Origin: an uncultured Bacteroidota bacterium
GTDB lineage: Bacteria > Bacteroidota > Rhodothermia > Rhodothermales > Salinibacteraceae
Assembly: GCA_913056185.1 (NCBI GenBank)
Contig: CAJXLV010000014.1
Span: 1 to 64,000, forward strand
DNA: 64,000 nucleotides
Reading direction: 5' to 3'
This document shows positions 9,122-17,639 of the stretch, piece by piece. Numbering within the stretch: the stretch's first letter is position 1; every line of letters starts with the position of its first letter. The notes beneath the pieces are model-generated. The model was not told where the DNA came from and ran no database searches. It saw only the letters and a program-made list of their open reading frames with translations. Both the position numbers and the translations under genes were made by a program.

Positions 9122-11239
9122 TCAGTCGAAGATGGGCCAGAACACCCCAAACCGGAATTGCTGCGGGGGCAGTGGATACACGGGAACGACAAACGTCCCG
9201 GGCTGCAGCCCCGTCCCGGCCTGTATGTGTTGAACGGTGAAGAAGAGCGTAGCCCCCTGCAGCCGCACCTCCGCGTGCAGGTCGATCGTGCCGCTGGGCC
9301 CGACGGTGGAAGGCGCGCCGGTGCCCGGCACGGGCGTCTGCAGGGGGGGCACCACGAGACGCCCGGTGCGGGGGTGCAGCCATCGGCTGTGCATCGCGCC
9401 CCAGCCGCGGGCCTGCACGTACAGGTCCGTACGGAGGTCGGTAAAAAGCACGAACCGCGCCCCCACCCGCGCCTGTCCGTACACGGACGGGAGGGTACGC
9501 GCGAGGCGTTCGTGCAGCACAGAGGCGTCGGCAGTGAGGGTAGAGAGGAGGGTGCCTCGGCCCGTGGCATACAGTCCCCGGCGCGCGTCGCGCCGCCAAC
9601 CGCCCGCCGCCGTAAGGCCCACACGGCGCACCGGCGTAGATGTGCGGCGCACCGTCACCGAGTCGGTGTACGCCGTCGCGTCCGCGCCCGCTGGCCGCGC
9701 CGCGTACAGGTCCACCGCGTTCCGAATCTGGTGGGCAAAGCCCGTAAGCTGGAGGTCGAACGTCTTCCAGTGGGTACGTGCCCCCACTGTGCCCGCCACC
9801 AGCGCGTCAGCGATGCCGCCTCGCTCAGCCTGCAGCGGGCGTACGCCTGGGAAGCCCGCCTCCTCAATCCACGCTCCGCGCTGGCCGGTGACGGTGAGTG
9901 AGGCCGAGAGCTGCACTGACCCCGTCTGCCGCTTCGTGCGGGCCGTCACGGACGGATACGTCTGCTGCGCAGTCAGGTGACCGCCGGCCGCCACGGCCAG
10001 ATGGGTTGCGCCCAGGCGAAGAGAATCCCGGAGGCCGATGTGCAAGGCCCCGCGTGGCGCCCCGAGCGTCGACGGCACATTGCTCCGATCGACCGTCCAG
10101 AGACGGCCCTGCACAGTGCCCGTGAGGGTGTGGCGCCCCACCGTCCCCGATTGTTGCATCCGGGCGTGCCCACCTTGCAGCCGGGTGCTCCAGGTCGTAT
10201 CCCGCACTGCATCGCGGACATCGAACGTGTGGGTCGTCCAGCGCGCGGAGAGCTGCGTGGGACGCAGACGTCCGGGCAGCAGCGGCGCCTGTAGGCGGAG
10301 GGACAGGTCATTGCGGATGGTCGTGCGCCGGTTTTGAGGGGTGCGCACATCGGCGCGGGCCAGGGGCAGGTTGTAGAGGCTGGTGAACCGGCTCGTGCGA
10401 GGCTCGGCGCCGCCATGGGCCCCAATGCGGTAGCGCGTGGCGCGGTTGGCAATTTCCACGAGCCAATCGTTGGTGCGGTAGCGGAGCCGTCCCCAGATGC
10501 GACGCTCGGTTCGCAAGGCGCTGCCGTCGTACACCCCATCGGCCTTGCGCCCACCATAGCCGAGGGTAAGGTGGAGCAAGCCGGGCCGGCCGAAGAGGTC
10601 CAGTCGCCGCTTTTGAGAGTGGCCCACCTCCACGGCATGAAGGCCGCTGTTGCCAAAGCGGTACCGAATCTCGGTAATGGGCCGTCGCGACGGATACGCA
10701 CGCCAGGCCGTGTGCACGCCTACAGCCCCCCCTGCCGGATCCGGCCCAAGGCGCGGCCGCCGTAGGAACGACGGTGGCAGCAGCTCGAAGCGGGCACGCC
10801 CCGTCAGCGGATCGTTGAACGAGCGCCCGTCGAGCCGCAAGTGGACGCGGTGCGGTGCCAGCCCCCGCGGGCTCCACCCGTGGGGCCAGCCGTACTCGCC
10901 CAGATCGTAGAGGAAGCCGCCGACCCGGTCGGACAGCAGTGTCGCGATGCTGACGTGGGGCCGTCGCCCGGGAATCGAATCGGTGGCGGTGCGGCCTTGC
11001 AGGGGCGACGCGAGGGCGTATGGCCGAAGGCGGGGGTCGGCGTCCGCGGACGCAGGCGCGCGCCGAACAGTGTCGGCACGGGGGCGCTCAAGCGAGTCGG
11101 GAGGAGCCGTGCGGGTCGTGTCTACTTGTGCGCCCGCCGGCCATGCCACAAGCACCAGCCCGAGCCCTGCAAGCAGGGCCACGCGACAGCGGCACGAGGA
11201 GGGCGGAGTGAGCAGCAAGAAACAGAAGGGAAGGGGCAT
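9122..11239 (-). CDS. TonB-receptor-like outer-membrane beta-barrel protein
   Basis: A 705-residue predicted outer-membrane protein. The ATG at 11239 was chosen because it starts a signal peptide (residues 1-38, ending WPAGAQ). After a low-complexity linker, residues about 70-150 have a plug-like pattern (a short LLSDRVGGF segment, then a ...HLRLDGRSFNDPLTG... strand pair). The rest alternates polar and hydrophobic residues as in a barrel and ends ...GVFWPIFD. No carboxypeptidase-like domain or clear TonB box was seen, so it may be a porin-like relative rather than an active TonB-dependent receptor. It sits between the deoxynucleoside kinase and yihY on the same strand. The ligand is unknown. 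Confidence 0.6.
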   Translation of the reverse strand: MPLPFCFLLLTPPSSCRCRVALLAGLGLVLVAWPAGAQVDTTRTAPPDSLERPRADTVRRAPASADADPRLRPYALASPLQGRTATDSIPGRRPHVSIATLLSDRVGGFLYDLGEYGWPHGWSPRGLAPHRVHLRLDGRSFNDPLTGRARFELLPPSFLRRPRLGPDPAGGAVGVHTAWRAYPSRRPITEIRYRFGNSGLHAVEVGHSQKRRLDLFGRPGLLHLTLGYGGRKADGVYDGSALRTERRIWGRLRYRTNDWLVEIANRATRYRIGAHGGAEPRTSRFTSLYNLPLARADVRTPQNRRTTIRNDLSLRLQAPLLPGRLRPTQLSARWTTHTFDVRDAVRDTTWSTRLQGGHARMQQSGTVGRHTLTGTVQGRLWTVDRSNVPSTLGAPRGALHIGLRDSLRLGATHLAVAAGGHLTAQQTYPSVTARTKRQTGSVQLSASLTVTGQRGAWIEEAGFPGVRPLQAERGGIADALVAGTVGARTHWKTFDLQLTGFAHQIRNAVDLYAARPAGADATAYTDSVTVRRTSTPVRRVGLTAAGGWRRDARRGLYATGRGTLLSTLTADASVLHERLARTLPSVYGQARVGARFVLFTDLRTDLYVQARGWGAMHSRWLHPRTGRLVVPPLQTPVPGTGAPSTVGPSGTIDLHAEVRLQGATLFFTVQHIQAGTGLQPGTFVVPVYPLPPQQFRFGVFWPIFD

Positions 11240-11407
11240 GGCCGCATCACGTCCAGGACGGCGGGTCGGGCAGGAAGGCGTGCGTCCCTCGTGCGCCCGT
11301 GGGGGCGGAGGGGCACCGTGGAAGGGCCGGGGGCGCCTCGTCTGGGGCCGCGCCGGAGAGAACGACTGCGTCCGCGAGGGCACAGGCCCACTCAGCGCCG
11401 CGGGCGC

Positions 11408-12067
11408 TCAATCGTCCGGAAAGAGCCCAAAAAGCCGACTTTCGATCTGGTTGAGCACGGCACGACGGTCGCCCTCTTCGCCCACAAAATCAACCTCATC
11501 CACATTCACAATCAGCTTGGGGCCGCGGTCGTAGTTCTCGATCCACTCTTCGTAGTGGCCCTGCAGGCGCTCCAGGTAGTCGATGCGGATGGTCGACTCA
11601 AATTCCCGCCCGCGCTGTTGGATGTGGTTGACCAGGGTGGGGACCGAGGCCTGCAGGTGAATCAGCAGAGACGGAGGCTCGAGGTGCGTCGTCATGATCG
11701 AAAAGAGGGACGTATAATTCCGGTAGTCCCGACCGCTCATGTGGCCCATTTCGTACAGGTTGCGAGCGAAGATGTGCGCATCTTCGTAGATGGAGCGGTC
11801 CTGCACCACGGACTGATCCATCTCTCCGATTCGCTGTAGCTGGTCGAATCGCTGAGAGAGGAAAAACACCTGCAGGTTAAAGGACCACCGGCGCATGTCG
11901 TTGTAAAAATCAGTGAGGTAGGGATTGTTGTCTACCTCTTCGTAGATGGTGTGCCAGCCGTAGTATTCGCCCAGAACCTTAGTCAGGGCAGTTTTTCCGG
12001 CACCAATGTTGCCAGAGATGGCGACATGCTTGGTAGAAGGGGAGTCCTGGTGGGGGGCGGCGGTCAT
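11408..12067 (-). CDS. Deoxynucleoside kinase (dAK/dGK type)
   Basis: A 219-residue kinase of the deoxynucleoside kinase family, which phosphorylates deoxynucleosides with ATP in the salvage pathway. The P-loop GNIGAGKT is at residues 19-26. It is followed by the family EEVDNNPYL segment (substrate base and sugar contacts) and a DRS motif within VVQDRSIYEDAHIF, the signature of this family rather than thymidine kinase. The C-terminal half contains an R-rich LID-like region (QQRGREFE). Length is normal. Substrate preference (dA, dG or dC) cannot be read from sequence alone. The next gene on this strand begins 169 bp away. Confidence 0.9.
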   Translation of the reverse strand: MTAAPHQDSPSTKHVAISGNIGAGKTALTKVLGEYYGWHTIYEEVDNNPYLTDFYNDMRRWSFNLQVFFLSQRFDQLQRIGEMDQSVVQDRSIYEDAHIFARNLYEMGHMSGRDYRNYTSLFSIMTTHLEPPSLLIHLQASVPTLVNHIQQRGREFESTIRIDYLERLQGHYEEWIENYDRGPKLIVNVDEVDFVGEEGDRRAVLNQIESRLFGLFPDD

Positions 12068-12175
12068 GGTGGGGGCAGTGGTGCACAGAGCAGCCGATCA
12101 CCCATCCAATCTATAGGGCTGGAGGGAGAGTCACAGAAGAACATGGATCTTTTTTTTGAGAAGACGCCGGACAGA

Positions 12176-12670
12176 TCAGACGGCTTGAATCTGAGCGATC
12201 TCCAGGCGAAAGGGGCCCGCCTGCTCGTCGGCAATCAAAAAGCCGAGGGTGCGGACCTGGTCGGGGGCGAATGGGGGAGCGTCCGCCACGTGCGAGCCGC
12301 GGCGGTACGCGGTGAGGGTGTCGAAGGGGACCGTTATCGGGGTCCAGTCCGCGGGCGGCTGCAGGGAGGCGCGGTAGCTGAGGGAGCCGCCTGCCTCCGT
12401 GTACATTGTGAGCCAGTAGTGCTTTCCGTCGCCGCGGAGGCGCAGCCGCAGGCCGTGTGCGCCGCGCAGGTCTTCGGTGAGCGCCGGGGCCCGCACCGAG
12501 CAGAAGCCGCCGCCTTGCTCCAGCGATACCTCGCCGGTAAAGGCGGCCCCGCCCTCGGTGGCGATGAACTGACTTTCGGAGACGCCGCCCATCACCGGAT
12601 CGTCGAGGCTGCGCCAGGCGGCGGCTGCGTCCGGGGCGGCAGTGAAGTCAAAAAGCGTGGAGGGAGGCAT
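12176..12670 (-). CDS. CIA30 family protein
   Basis: A 164-residue protein matching the complex I intermediate-associated protein 30 (CIA30) fold, a galactose-binding-like beta-sandwich. Recognisable features are the N-terminal 'W..L.DPVMGGVSES' segment near residue 20-35, a central 'LRLRGDGKHYWLTM' strand and 'W.PITVPFDTL' further on. In mitochondria CIA30 assists complex I assembly; bacterial members are mostly uncharacterised, so no process is claimed. An in-frame GTG at 12691 would add seven residues; I preferred the ATG at 12670. It lies between the kinase and an aldo/keto reductase on the same strand, with no obvious functional link. Confidence 0.8.
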   Translation of the reverse strand: MPPSTLFDFTAAPDAAAAWRSLDDPVMGGVSESQFIATEGGAAFTGEVSLEQGGGFCSVRAPALTEDLRGAHGLRLRLRGDGKHYWLTMYTEAGGSLSYRASLQPPADWTPITVPFDTLTAYRRGSHVADAPPFAPDQVRTLGFLIADEQAGPFRLEIAQIQAV

Positions 12671-12754
12671 CGGGGCGGAAGCACGTGGCACAGCGCGGGC
12701 GAAGCTGAGGGCGCAGGCGAGACCGGGGGGAAGGCGAGACCGGGGGCGGGCCTG

Positions 12755-13708
12755 CTACTCGTCCCAGAGTCCGGCCTGGGTGTACGGGCTCCCCTCGATG
12801 GTCCAGTCGGCCACCTGCAGGTAGCGGCGGTCCTTGTCGAGCGCGGCGATGGCCTCCATGTCTGCGTCCGTCAGGTCCAGGTCGGCGGCCGCCAGGTTGT
12901 CCTCGATGTGGCTCGGCGTGGTGGACTTCGGGATGACGACCGTGTCGCGGTGCAGGGCCCAGCTGATGAGCACCTGCGCGGGAGAGGCGTCGTGGCGTTC
13001 CGCGATTTCGTGGATCGTGGGGTCCTCCATCAGCACCGGCTCGTCGTCGGCCTTCATAGCCTCGGGGCGGTCGCCGGAGCCGAGGGGCGAGTACGCGGTG
13101 AGCGGGATGCCGTGCTCCTCGGCGAACGACAGCATCTCGGGCTGTTGGAGGTAAGGGTGCAGCTCAATCTGGTTCATCTCCGGCGTCACGTCCCCGATGT
13201 CGATCAGGTGCTGCAGCTTTGGGATGTTGAAATTGGAGACGCCGATGTGGCGCACCAGCCCCTCGGCCTTGAGTGCCTCCAGGGCCGCCCAGGTGTCGGC
13301 GAGGGGAATCGCGTCGAGCGACACAAACTCATCGGGCGTCTCCGGATAGTCGGTGCCGTGCGTGAAGGCGACGGGCCAGTGGATCAGGTAGAGGTCGAGG
13401 GTGTCAAGCTGGAGATCGGCGAGCGTTTGCTCCAGGGCGGGGCGGACGTGCTCCGGGGCGTGGGCGTCGTTCCAGAGCTTGGAGGTGATCCACACGTCGT
13501 CCCGGTCGGCCACGCCGGCCTCGAACGACTCGGTGAGGGCGTCCCCCACTTCGGCCTCGTTCTTGTAGATGGCCGCACAGTCGATATGTCGGTAGCCGAC
13601 CTCCAGCGCCGTTTTGACCGCCTCGTAGGCCTCGTTCGGGGCCGACTTCCACGTGCCGAGGCCGAGCATGGGCATTTCGTCGTCGTTGTCGAAGGAGAGG
13701 GTGCGCAT
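12755..13708 (-). CDS. Aldo/keto reductase
   Basis: A 317-residue NADPH-dependent oxidoreductase of the AKR superfamily ((alpha/beta)8 barrel). The catalytic tetrad is visible as D43, Y48, K77 and H110, within the segments GYRHIDCAAIY, ITSKLWN and YLIHWP. The C-terminal half has the usual cofactor-binding segments, including 'VIPKSTTPSHIEDNL' near residue 255-270. The ATG at 13708 begins directly with the 'LSFDNDDEMPMLGLGTW' family start, so the longer open frame to 13852 is not used. Likely substrates are aldehydes such as 2,5-diketo-gluconate or methylglyoxal-type compounds; the specific one cannot be told. It is separated by 100 bp from the next aminotransferase gene. Confidence 0.92.
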   Translation of the reverse strand: MRTLSFDNDDEMPMLGLGTWKSAPNEAYEAVKTALEVGYRHIDCAAIYKNEAEVGDALTESFEAGVADRDDVWITSKLWNDAHAPEHVRPALEQTLADLQLDTLDLYLIHWPVAFTHGTDYPETPDEFVSLDAIPLADTWAALEALKAEGLVRHIGVSNFNIPKLQHLIDIGDVTPEMNQIELHPYLQQPEMLSFAEEHGIPLTAYSPLGSGDRPEAMKADDEPVLMEDPTIHEIAERHDASPAQVLISWALHRDTVVIPKSTTPSHIEDNLAAADLDLTDADMEAIAALDKDRRYLQVADWTIEGSPYTQAGLWDE

Positions 13709-13808
13709 TGGGTGGAAGGAGGGCTGGAAGAGGAGAGGCGCGAAGAGGGGATGGGTGTGGAAGACGCCCGCCCGTCGAATGATCCCGGGAGGAACGGGGC
13801 CGCAGGCG

Positions 13809-14987
13809 CTACGGCTGGAGCGCGTCCGCAACGGCGGCCACCATCCGCTCAATTTCCTCGTCGGTGTTGTAGTAGTGCACCGAGGCGCGGATGAGGTCGG
13901 GGAGGGCGCGGGCCTCCGCGTCGAGGCGGGTGGAGTGGGGGGTGGAGACGGAGACGTTGACGTTCCGCTCCCGCAGCGCTGCCTTCAGATCCGCCGCGCC
14001 CGCCTGCTCGGTGCTAAACGTGGTGATGCCGCACCGGACGCGTCCCTGATCGTGCACCGTCACCCCGCCGAGGCGGTCCAGTTCGCGGCGCAGCGTGCGG
14101 GCGAGGTGCTGGTTGCGCTCGAAGATGGCGTCGAGGCCCCGGTCGAGCGCATAGTCGACGGCCACGCCGAGCGCCACCTGCCCAGCCACGTGATTCTCCC
14201 AGGTCTCGAAGCGCCGGGCATCCGGATGAATCTCGTACGCGTCGGGCGCCGTCCAGGTGGCGGCGTGCAGGTCGAGGAGCGGCGGCTCCAGGCGCTCGAT
14301 CCAGTCGCGCTGCACGTAGAGGAACCCGGTGCCCCGGGGCCCACGCAGGTACTTGCGCCCGGTGGCCGAGAGCATCGTGCACCCGATCTCATCCACCGGG
14401 AGGGGCATCTGCCCGGCGGACTGGCAGGCGTCGAGCAGGTAGGGCACGCCCGCCTCCGCGGCGATCTTGCCCACCTCGGCCGCCGGGTTCACGAGTCCCC
14501 CGTTCGTGGGCACGTGCGTGAGGGCGATGAGGGCCACGTGGTCGTCCATCATGGAGCGCAGCGCGGCGACGTCCACCTGTCCGCTCGCGTCGGAGGGGAC
14601 CACCTCCACCGCCGCCCCCGTCTGCTCGGCCACTTGCAGGCAGGCGATGTGATTGCTCGCGTAGGCGGCCCGGGAGGTGAGAATCCGGTCGCCCTCGGTG
14701 AACGGCATCGCGTAGAAGGCCATGTCCCAGGCCCGCGTCGCATTTTCGACCAGGGCCACCTCGTCGGCGTCGCACCCCAGCATACGGGCGATGGCGTTGT
14801 ACGTGTGCTGGAGGCGTTCCTCCGCCTCGGCCGCGGCCTCGTAGCCGCCAATCGCGGCCTCGCGTTTCAGGTGCTGCACCTGGGCGTCGAGCACCGGTTG
14901 CGGGGGCAGCGCGGCGCCGGCGTTGTTGAAGTGGAGGACCGTGTCGGTGCCGGGCGTATCGGCCCGGAGGCGATCGAGGTCGAGCAT
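13809..14987 (-). CDS. Class V aminotransferase (cysteine desulfurase-like)
   Basis: A 392-residue PLP enzyme of aminotransferase class V. The PLP lysine is K212 in SATGRKYLRGPRGTGF, and D187 in YLLDACQSAGQ pairs with the pyridine nitrogen. N21-A23 of HFNNAGAA is the family's substrate-binding N-terminus. This subgroup is often annotated as selenocysteine lyase/cysteine desulfurase or isopenicillin-N-epimerase-like. The catalytic Cys loop of a true IscS/SufS was not identified, so desulfurase activity is doubtful. The ATG at 14987 fits the family start; the same frame continues to 17321 only as antisense of metE. It is divergent from metE with a 213 bp shared upstream region. Confidence 0.88.
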   Translation of the reverse strand: MLDLDRLRADTPGTDTVLHFNNAGAALPPQPVLDAQVQHLKREAAIGGYEAAAEAEERLQHTYNAIARMLGCDADEVALVENATRAWDMAFYAMPFTEGDRILTSRAAYASNHIACLQVAEQTGAAVEVVPSDASGQVDVAALRSMMDDHVALIALTHVPTNGGLVNPAAEVGKIAAEAGVPYLLDACQSAGQMPLPVDEIGCTMLSATGRKYLRGPRGTGFLYVQRDWIERLEPPLLDLHAATWTAPDAYEIHPDARRFETWENHVAGQVALGVAVDYALDRGLDAIFERNQHLARTLRRELDRLGGVTVHDQGRVRCGITTFSTEQAGAADLKAALRERNVNVSVSTPHSTRLDAEARALPDLIRASVHYYNTDEEIERMVAAVADALQP

Positions 14988-15070
14988 CAGGTGGAGCGGG
15001 GAAAATCCGAAAGTACAGGGAACGGCAAAACAATAGAGACGGACGAACGATTCTTGAAACGGTTGCTCCT

Positions 15071-15091
15071 TCGTTTGCCTCGCGCAAACGA
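15071..15091. promoter_or_regulatory. Perfect dyad in the metE/aminotransferase divergent promoter region
   Basis: TCGTTTGC and GCAAACGA form a perfect 8-bp inverted repeat around a 5-bp spacer (CTCGC), 110 bp before metE and 84 bp before the divergent aminotransferase start. The size and symmetry suit a dimeric repressor or activator site. No B12-box or SAM-riboswitch sequence was seen in this region. The regulator is unknown. Confidence 0.4.
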
Positions 15092-15200
15092 CGAATGTGG
15101 ATGTTCTGGGAAATGAATGTGGCCCGGCTGGCAATTCAGGGCGATTGCATCCAGATTGTGCAACCGTGACACTTCTTTTCCACAACAGCTTCGCACGTCC

Positions 15201-17510
15201 ATGGCGACGGCAACAAATCTTGGTTTTCCCCGCATCGGTGCACACCGCGAGCTCAAGCGAGCCGTTGAGGGATACTGGAAAGGCAACCTGACACTCGATG
15301 AACTTCAAGACGCCGCCCAGGCCCTTCGCGCCTCCCACTGGTCCACCCAGCAGGATTTTGGGCTCGATGTAGTGCCCTCGAACGACTTCTCGTATTACGA
15401 CCAGGTGCTCGACACCTGTGCCATGGTCGGCGCGGTGCCCGAGCGCTTTCCCTGGGACGGCGAGACGGTCGACCTCGACACCTACTTTGCCATGGCGCGC
15501 GGCCTGCAGGAAAAAGACCTGGAGGGCGAAGGCTCCGGCGTGCAGGCGATGGAGATGACCAAGTGGTTCGACACGAACTACCACTACATCGTCCCCGAGT
15601 TTTCGCGCGACACGACATTCTCGCTCTCGTCCACGAAGGTCCTCGACGAGTACGAGGAGGCCAAGGCCCACGGCGTGGAGACGCGGCCGGTGCTCATTGG
15701 CCCGGTGTCGTTTCTGCTGCTGGGCAAGACGCAGGAAGACGACCTCGACGCCCTCGCCCTGCTCGACGACCTGCTCCCGGTCTACGCCGAGGTCCTGCAG
15801 GCGCTGGCCGACGCGGGTGCGGAGGCGGTGCAGCTCGACGAGCCGACCCTCGTCCTCGACCTCAGCGACGAGGAGCGCGCCGCCTTTGCCCAGGCGTACG
15901 AGGCCCTTGCCGACGCCGCTGACCTCGACCTGCATGTCGCCACCTACTTCGGCGGCCTGGAGGACAACCTGCCCACGGCCCTCGATCTGCCGATTGATGC
16001 CCTGCACCTCGACCTCGACCGCGGGGCGGGGCAGCTGCAGGCGGCCCTCGACCACGGCGTCCCCGACGACCTGGCGCTGTCGCTCGGCCTCATCGACGGG
16101 CGCAACGTGTGGCGGGCCGACCTCGACCGTCTGCTGGAGACGGTGCAGACGGCCGTCGACGCCCTTGGCACCGACCGCGTGCTGGTGGGGCCGTCCTGCT
16201 CGCTGCTGCACGTGCCGGTGGATCTCGACACCGAGCCGGCCCTCAGCGACGACATGAAGCGCTGGTTCGCCTTTGCCGCGCAGAAGGTGGAAGAGATTGT
16301 GGCCCTCGCTGAGCGCGTGGACGGCAACGAGGAGGCCACCGAGGCCCTCTTTGAGAAGAGCCGGGCGGCCCGCAAGGCCCGGGCACAGTCCGACTGGATC
16401 AACGACGACGGCGTGCAGGACCGTGTGGCGGGCATCGACGCCTCGATGACCGAGCGCGACGCGCCGCACGCTCAGCGCGCCCCGCTGCAGCGCGAGGCGC
16501 TCGACCTGCCCGTGCTGCCGACCACCACGATCGGCTCCTTCCCGCAGACCGACGACGTGCGCCGCATGCGGGCGCAGTACAAAAAAGAGGAGATCACGCA
16601 GGACGAGTACGAGGCCTTCATCGAAGAGCAGATCGCCGAGACGATTGCGGCGCAGGAAGAGATTGGCCTCGACGTGCTCGTTCACGGGGAGCCCGAGCGG
16701 GGCGACATGGTGGAGCACTTCGGCCGCCAGCTCGATGGCTTCCTCTTCACCGAAAACGGCTGGGTGCAGAGCTACGGCACCCGCTGCGTCCGCCCGCCCA
16801 TCATTGCCGGCGACGTGAGCCGCCCCGAGCCGATGACCACCCGCTGGCTCTCCTACGCCAACGACCAGACCGACCAGCCGGTGAAGGGCATGCTCACCGG
16901 GCCCGTCACGATGCTGCAGTGGTCGTTCGTGCGCGACGACCAGTCGCGCGCCGAGACGTGCCGCCAGATCGCGCTCGCCATCCGCGACGAGGTGGTCGAC
17001 CTCGAAGACGTGGGCGTGCAGGCCATCCAGATCGACGAGCCCGCCTTCCGCGAGGGCCTGCCCCTCCGCCAGCAGCAATGGGACACTTATCTTGACTGGG
17101 CCGTCGAATGCTTCCGGCTCGCCTCCAGTGGGGTGCGCAACGAGACGCAGATCCACACCCACATGTGCTACTCGGAGTTCAACGACATCATTGAGGCGAT
17201 TGCCGACATGGACGCCGACGTGATCTCCGTCGAGGCGTCCCGCTCCAAGATGGAGCTGCTCGACTCGTTCGATGCGTTCGACTACCCGAACGAGATCGGT
17301 CCGGGCGTCTACGACATCCATTCCCCGCGCGTCCCGAGCGTGGAAGAGATGGAGGGGCTCATTCGGAAGGCTCTTGATGTGCTCGACACGGAGCAGATGT
17401 GGGTCAATCCCGACTGTGGCCTGAAGACGCGCCGCTGGGTCGAGGTCCGTCCCGCCCTCGAAAACATGGTGCAGGCCGCCGAAAACGTACGCACGCCGGT
17501 GGCTGCGTAG
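15201..17510 (+). CDS. metE: Cobalamin-independent methionine synthase
   Basis: A 769-residue 5-methyltetrahydropteroyltriglutamate-homocysteine methyltransferase, catalysing the last step of methionine synthesis without B12. The N-terminal half starts NLGFPRIGAHRELK, the classic MetE start. The catalytic half begins near residue 435 with 'LPTTTIGSFPQT'. Zinc ligands expected of the family are visible as His and Cys of IHTHMCYSEF (about residue 652-654), a Glu in the following strand, and Cys of NPDCGLKTR (about 735). Length is normal (E. coli 753). The ATG at 15201 is preferred; the frame is open from 15117 without conserved sequence. The protein is highly acidic, fitting a halophile. It reads away from the aminotransferase gene. 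Confidence 0.96.
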   Translation: MATATNLGFPRIGAHRELKRAVEGYWKGNLTLDELQDAAQALRASHWSTQQDFGLDVVPSNDFSYYDQVLDTCAMVGAVPERFPWDGETVDLDTYFAMARGLQEKDLEGEGSGVQAMEMTKWFDTNYHYIVPEFSRDTTFSLSSTKVLDEYEEAKAHGVETRPVLIGPVSFLLLGKTQEDDLDALALLDDLLPVYAEVLQALADAGAEAVQLDEPTLVLDLSDEERAAFAQAYEALADAADLDLHVATYFGGLEDNLPTALDLPIDALHLDLDRGAGQLQAALDHGVPDDLALSLGLIDGRNVWRADLDRLLETVQTAVDALGTDRVLVGPSCSLLHVPVDLDTEPALSDDMKRWFAFAAQKVEEIVALAERVDGNEEATEALFEKSRAARKARAQSDWINDDGVQDRVAGIDASMTERDAPHAQRAPLQREALDLPVLPTTTIGSFPQTDDVRRMRAQYKKEEITQDEYEAFIEEQIAETIAAQEEIGLDVLVHGEPERGDMVEHFGRQLDGFLFTENGWVQSYGTRCVRPPIIAGDVSRPEPMTTRWLSYANDQTDQPVKGMLTGPVTMLQWSFVRDDQSRAETCRQIALAIRDEVVDLEDVGVQAIQIDEPAFREGLPLRQQQWDTYLDWAVECFRLASSGVRNETQIHTHMCYSEFNDIIEAIADMDADVISVEASRSKMELLDSFDAFDYPNEIGPGVYDIHSPRVPSVEEMEGLIRKALDVLDTEQMWVNPDCGLKTRRWVEVRPALENMVQAAENVRTPVAA

Positions 17511-17568
17511 ATGCAGGCTGAAATCCCCCCGGACGCATGCGGGACGGACGGCTCCGGAGGCGTCGGAG

Positions 17569-17600
17569 CGGTTCGTCCCGTATCCGGTTCGTCCCGTATC
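17569..17600. repeat. Two perfect 16-bp tandem copies
   Basis: CGGTTCGTCCCGTATC occurs twice head to tail between the convergent metE and dehydratase genes, with degenerate similar sequence continuing to about 17637. It is preceded by a small GCTCCG/CGGAGC hairpin (17551-17569) with no T-tract. No function can be assigned. Confidence 0.8.
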
Positions 17601-17639
17601 TGGGTGGGGACTGGTCGATTCCGTACGGGGCTGGTTCGT

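Noticed and set aside
14988-15200. Cobalamin or SAM riboswitch upstream of metE
   Set aside because: No B12 box or SAM-type core was found; only the short dyad is notable.
14988-17321. Extension of the aminotransferase frame by about 780 codons through metE
   Set aside because: The upstream part is antisense of metE and not conserved; the aminotransferase family start is at 14987.
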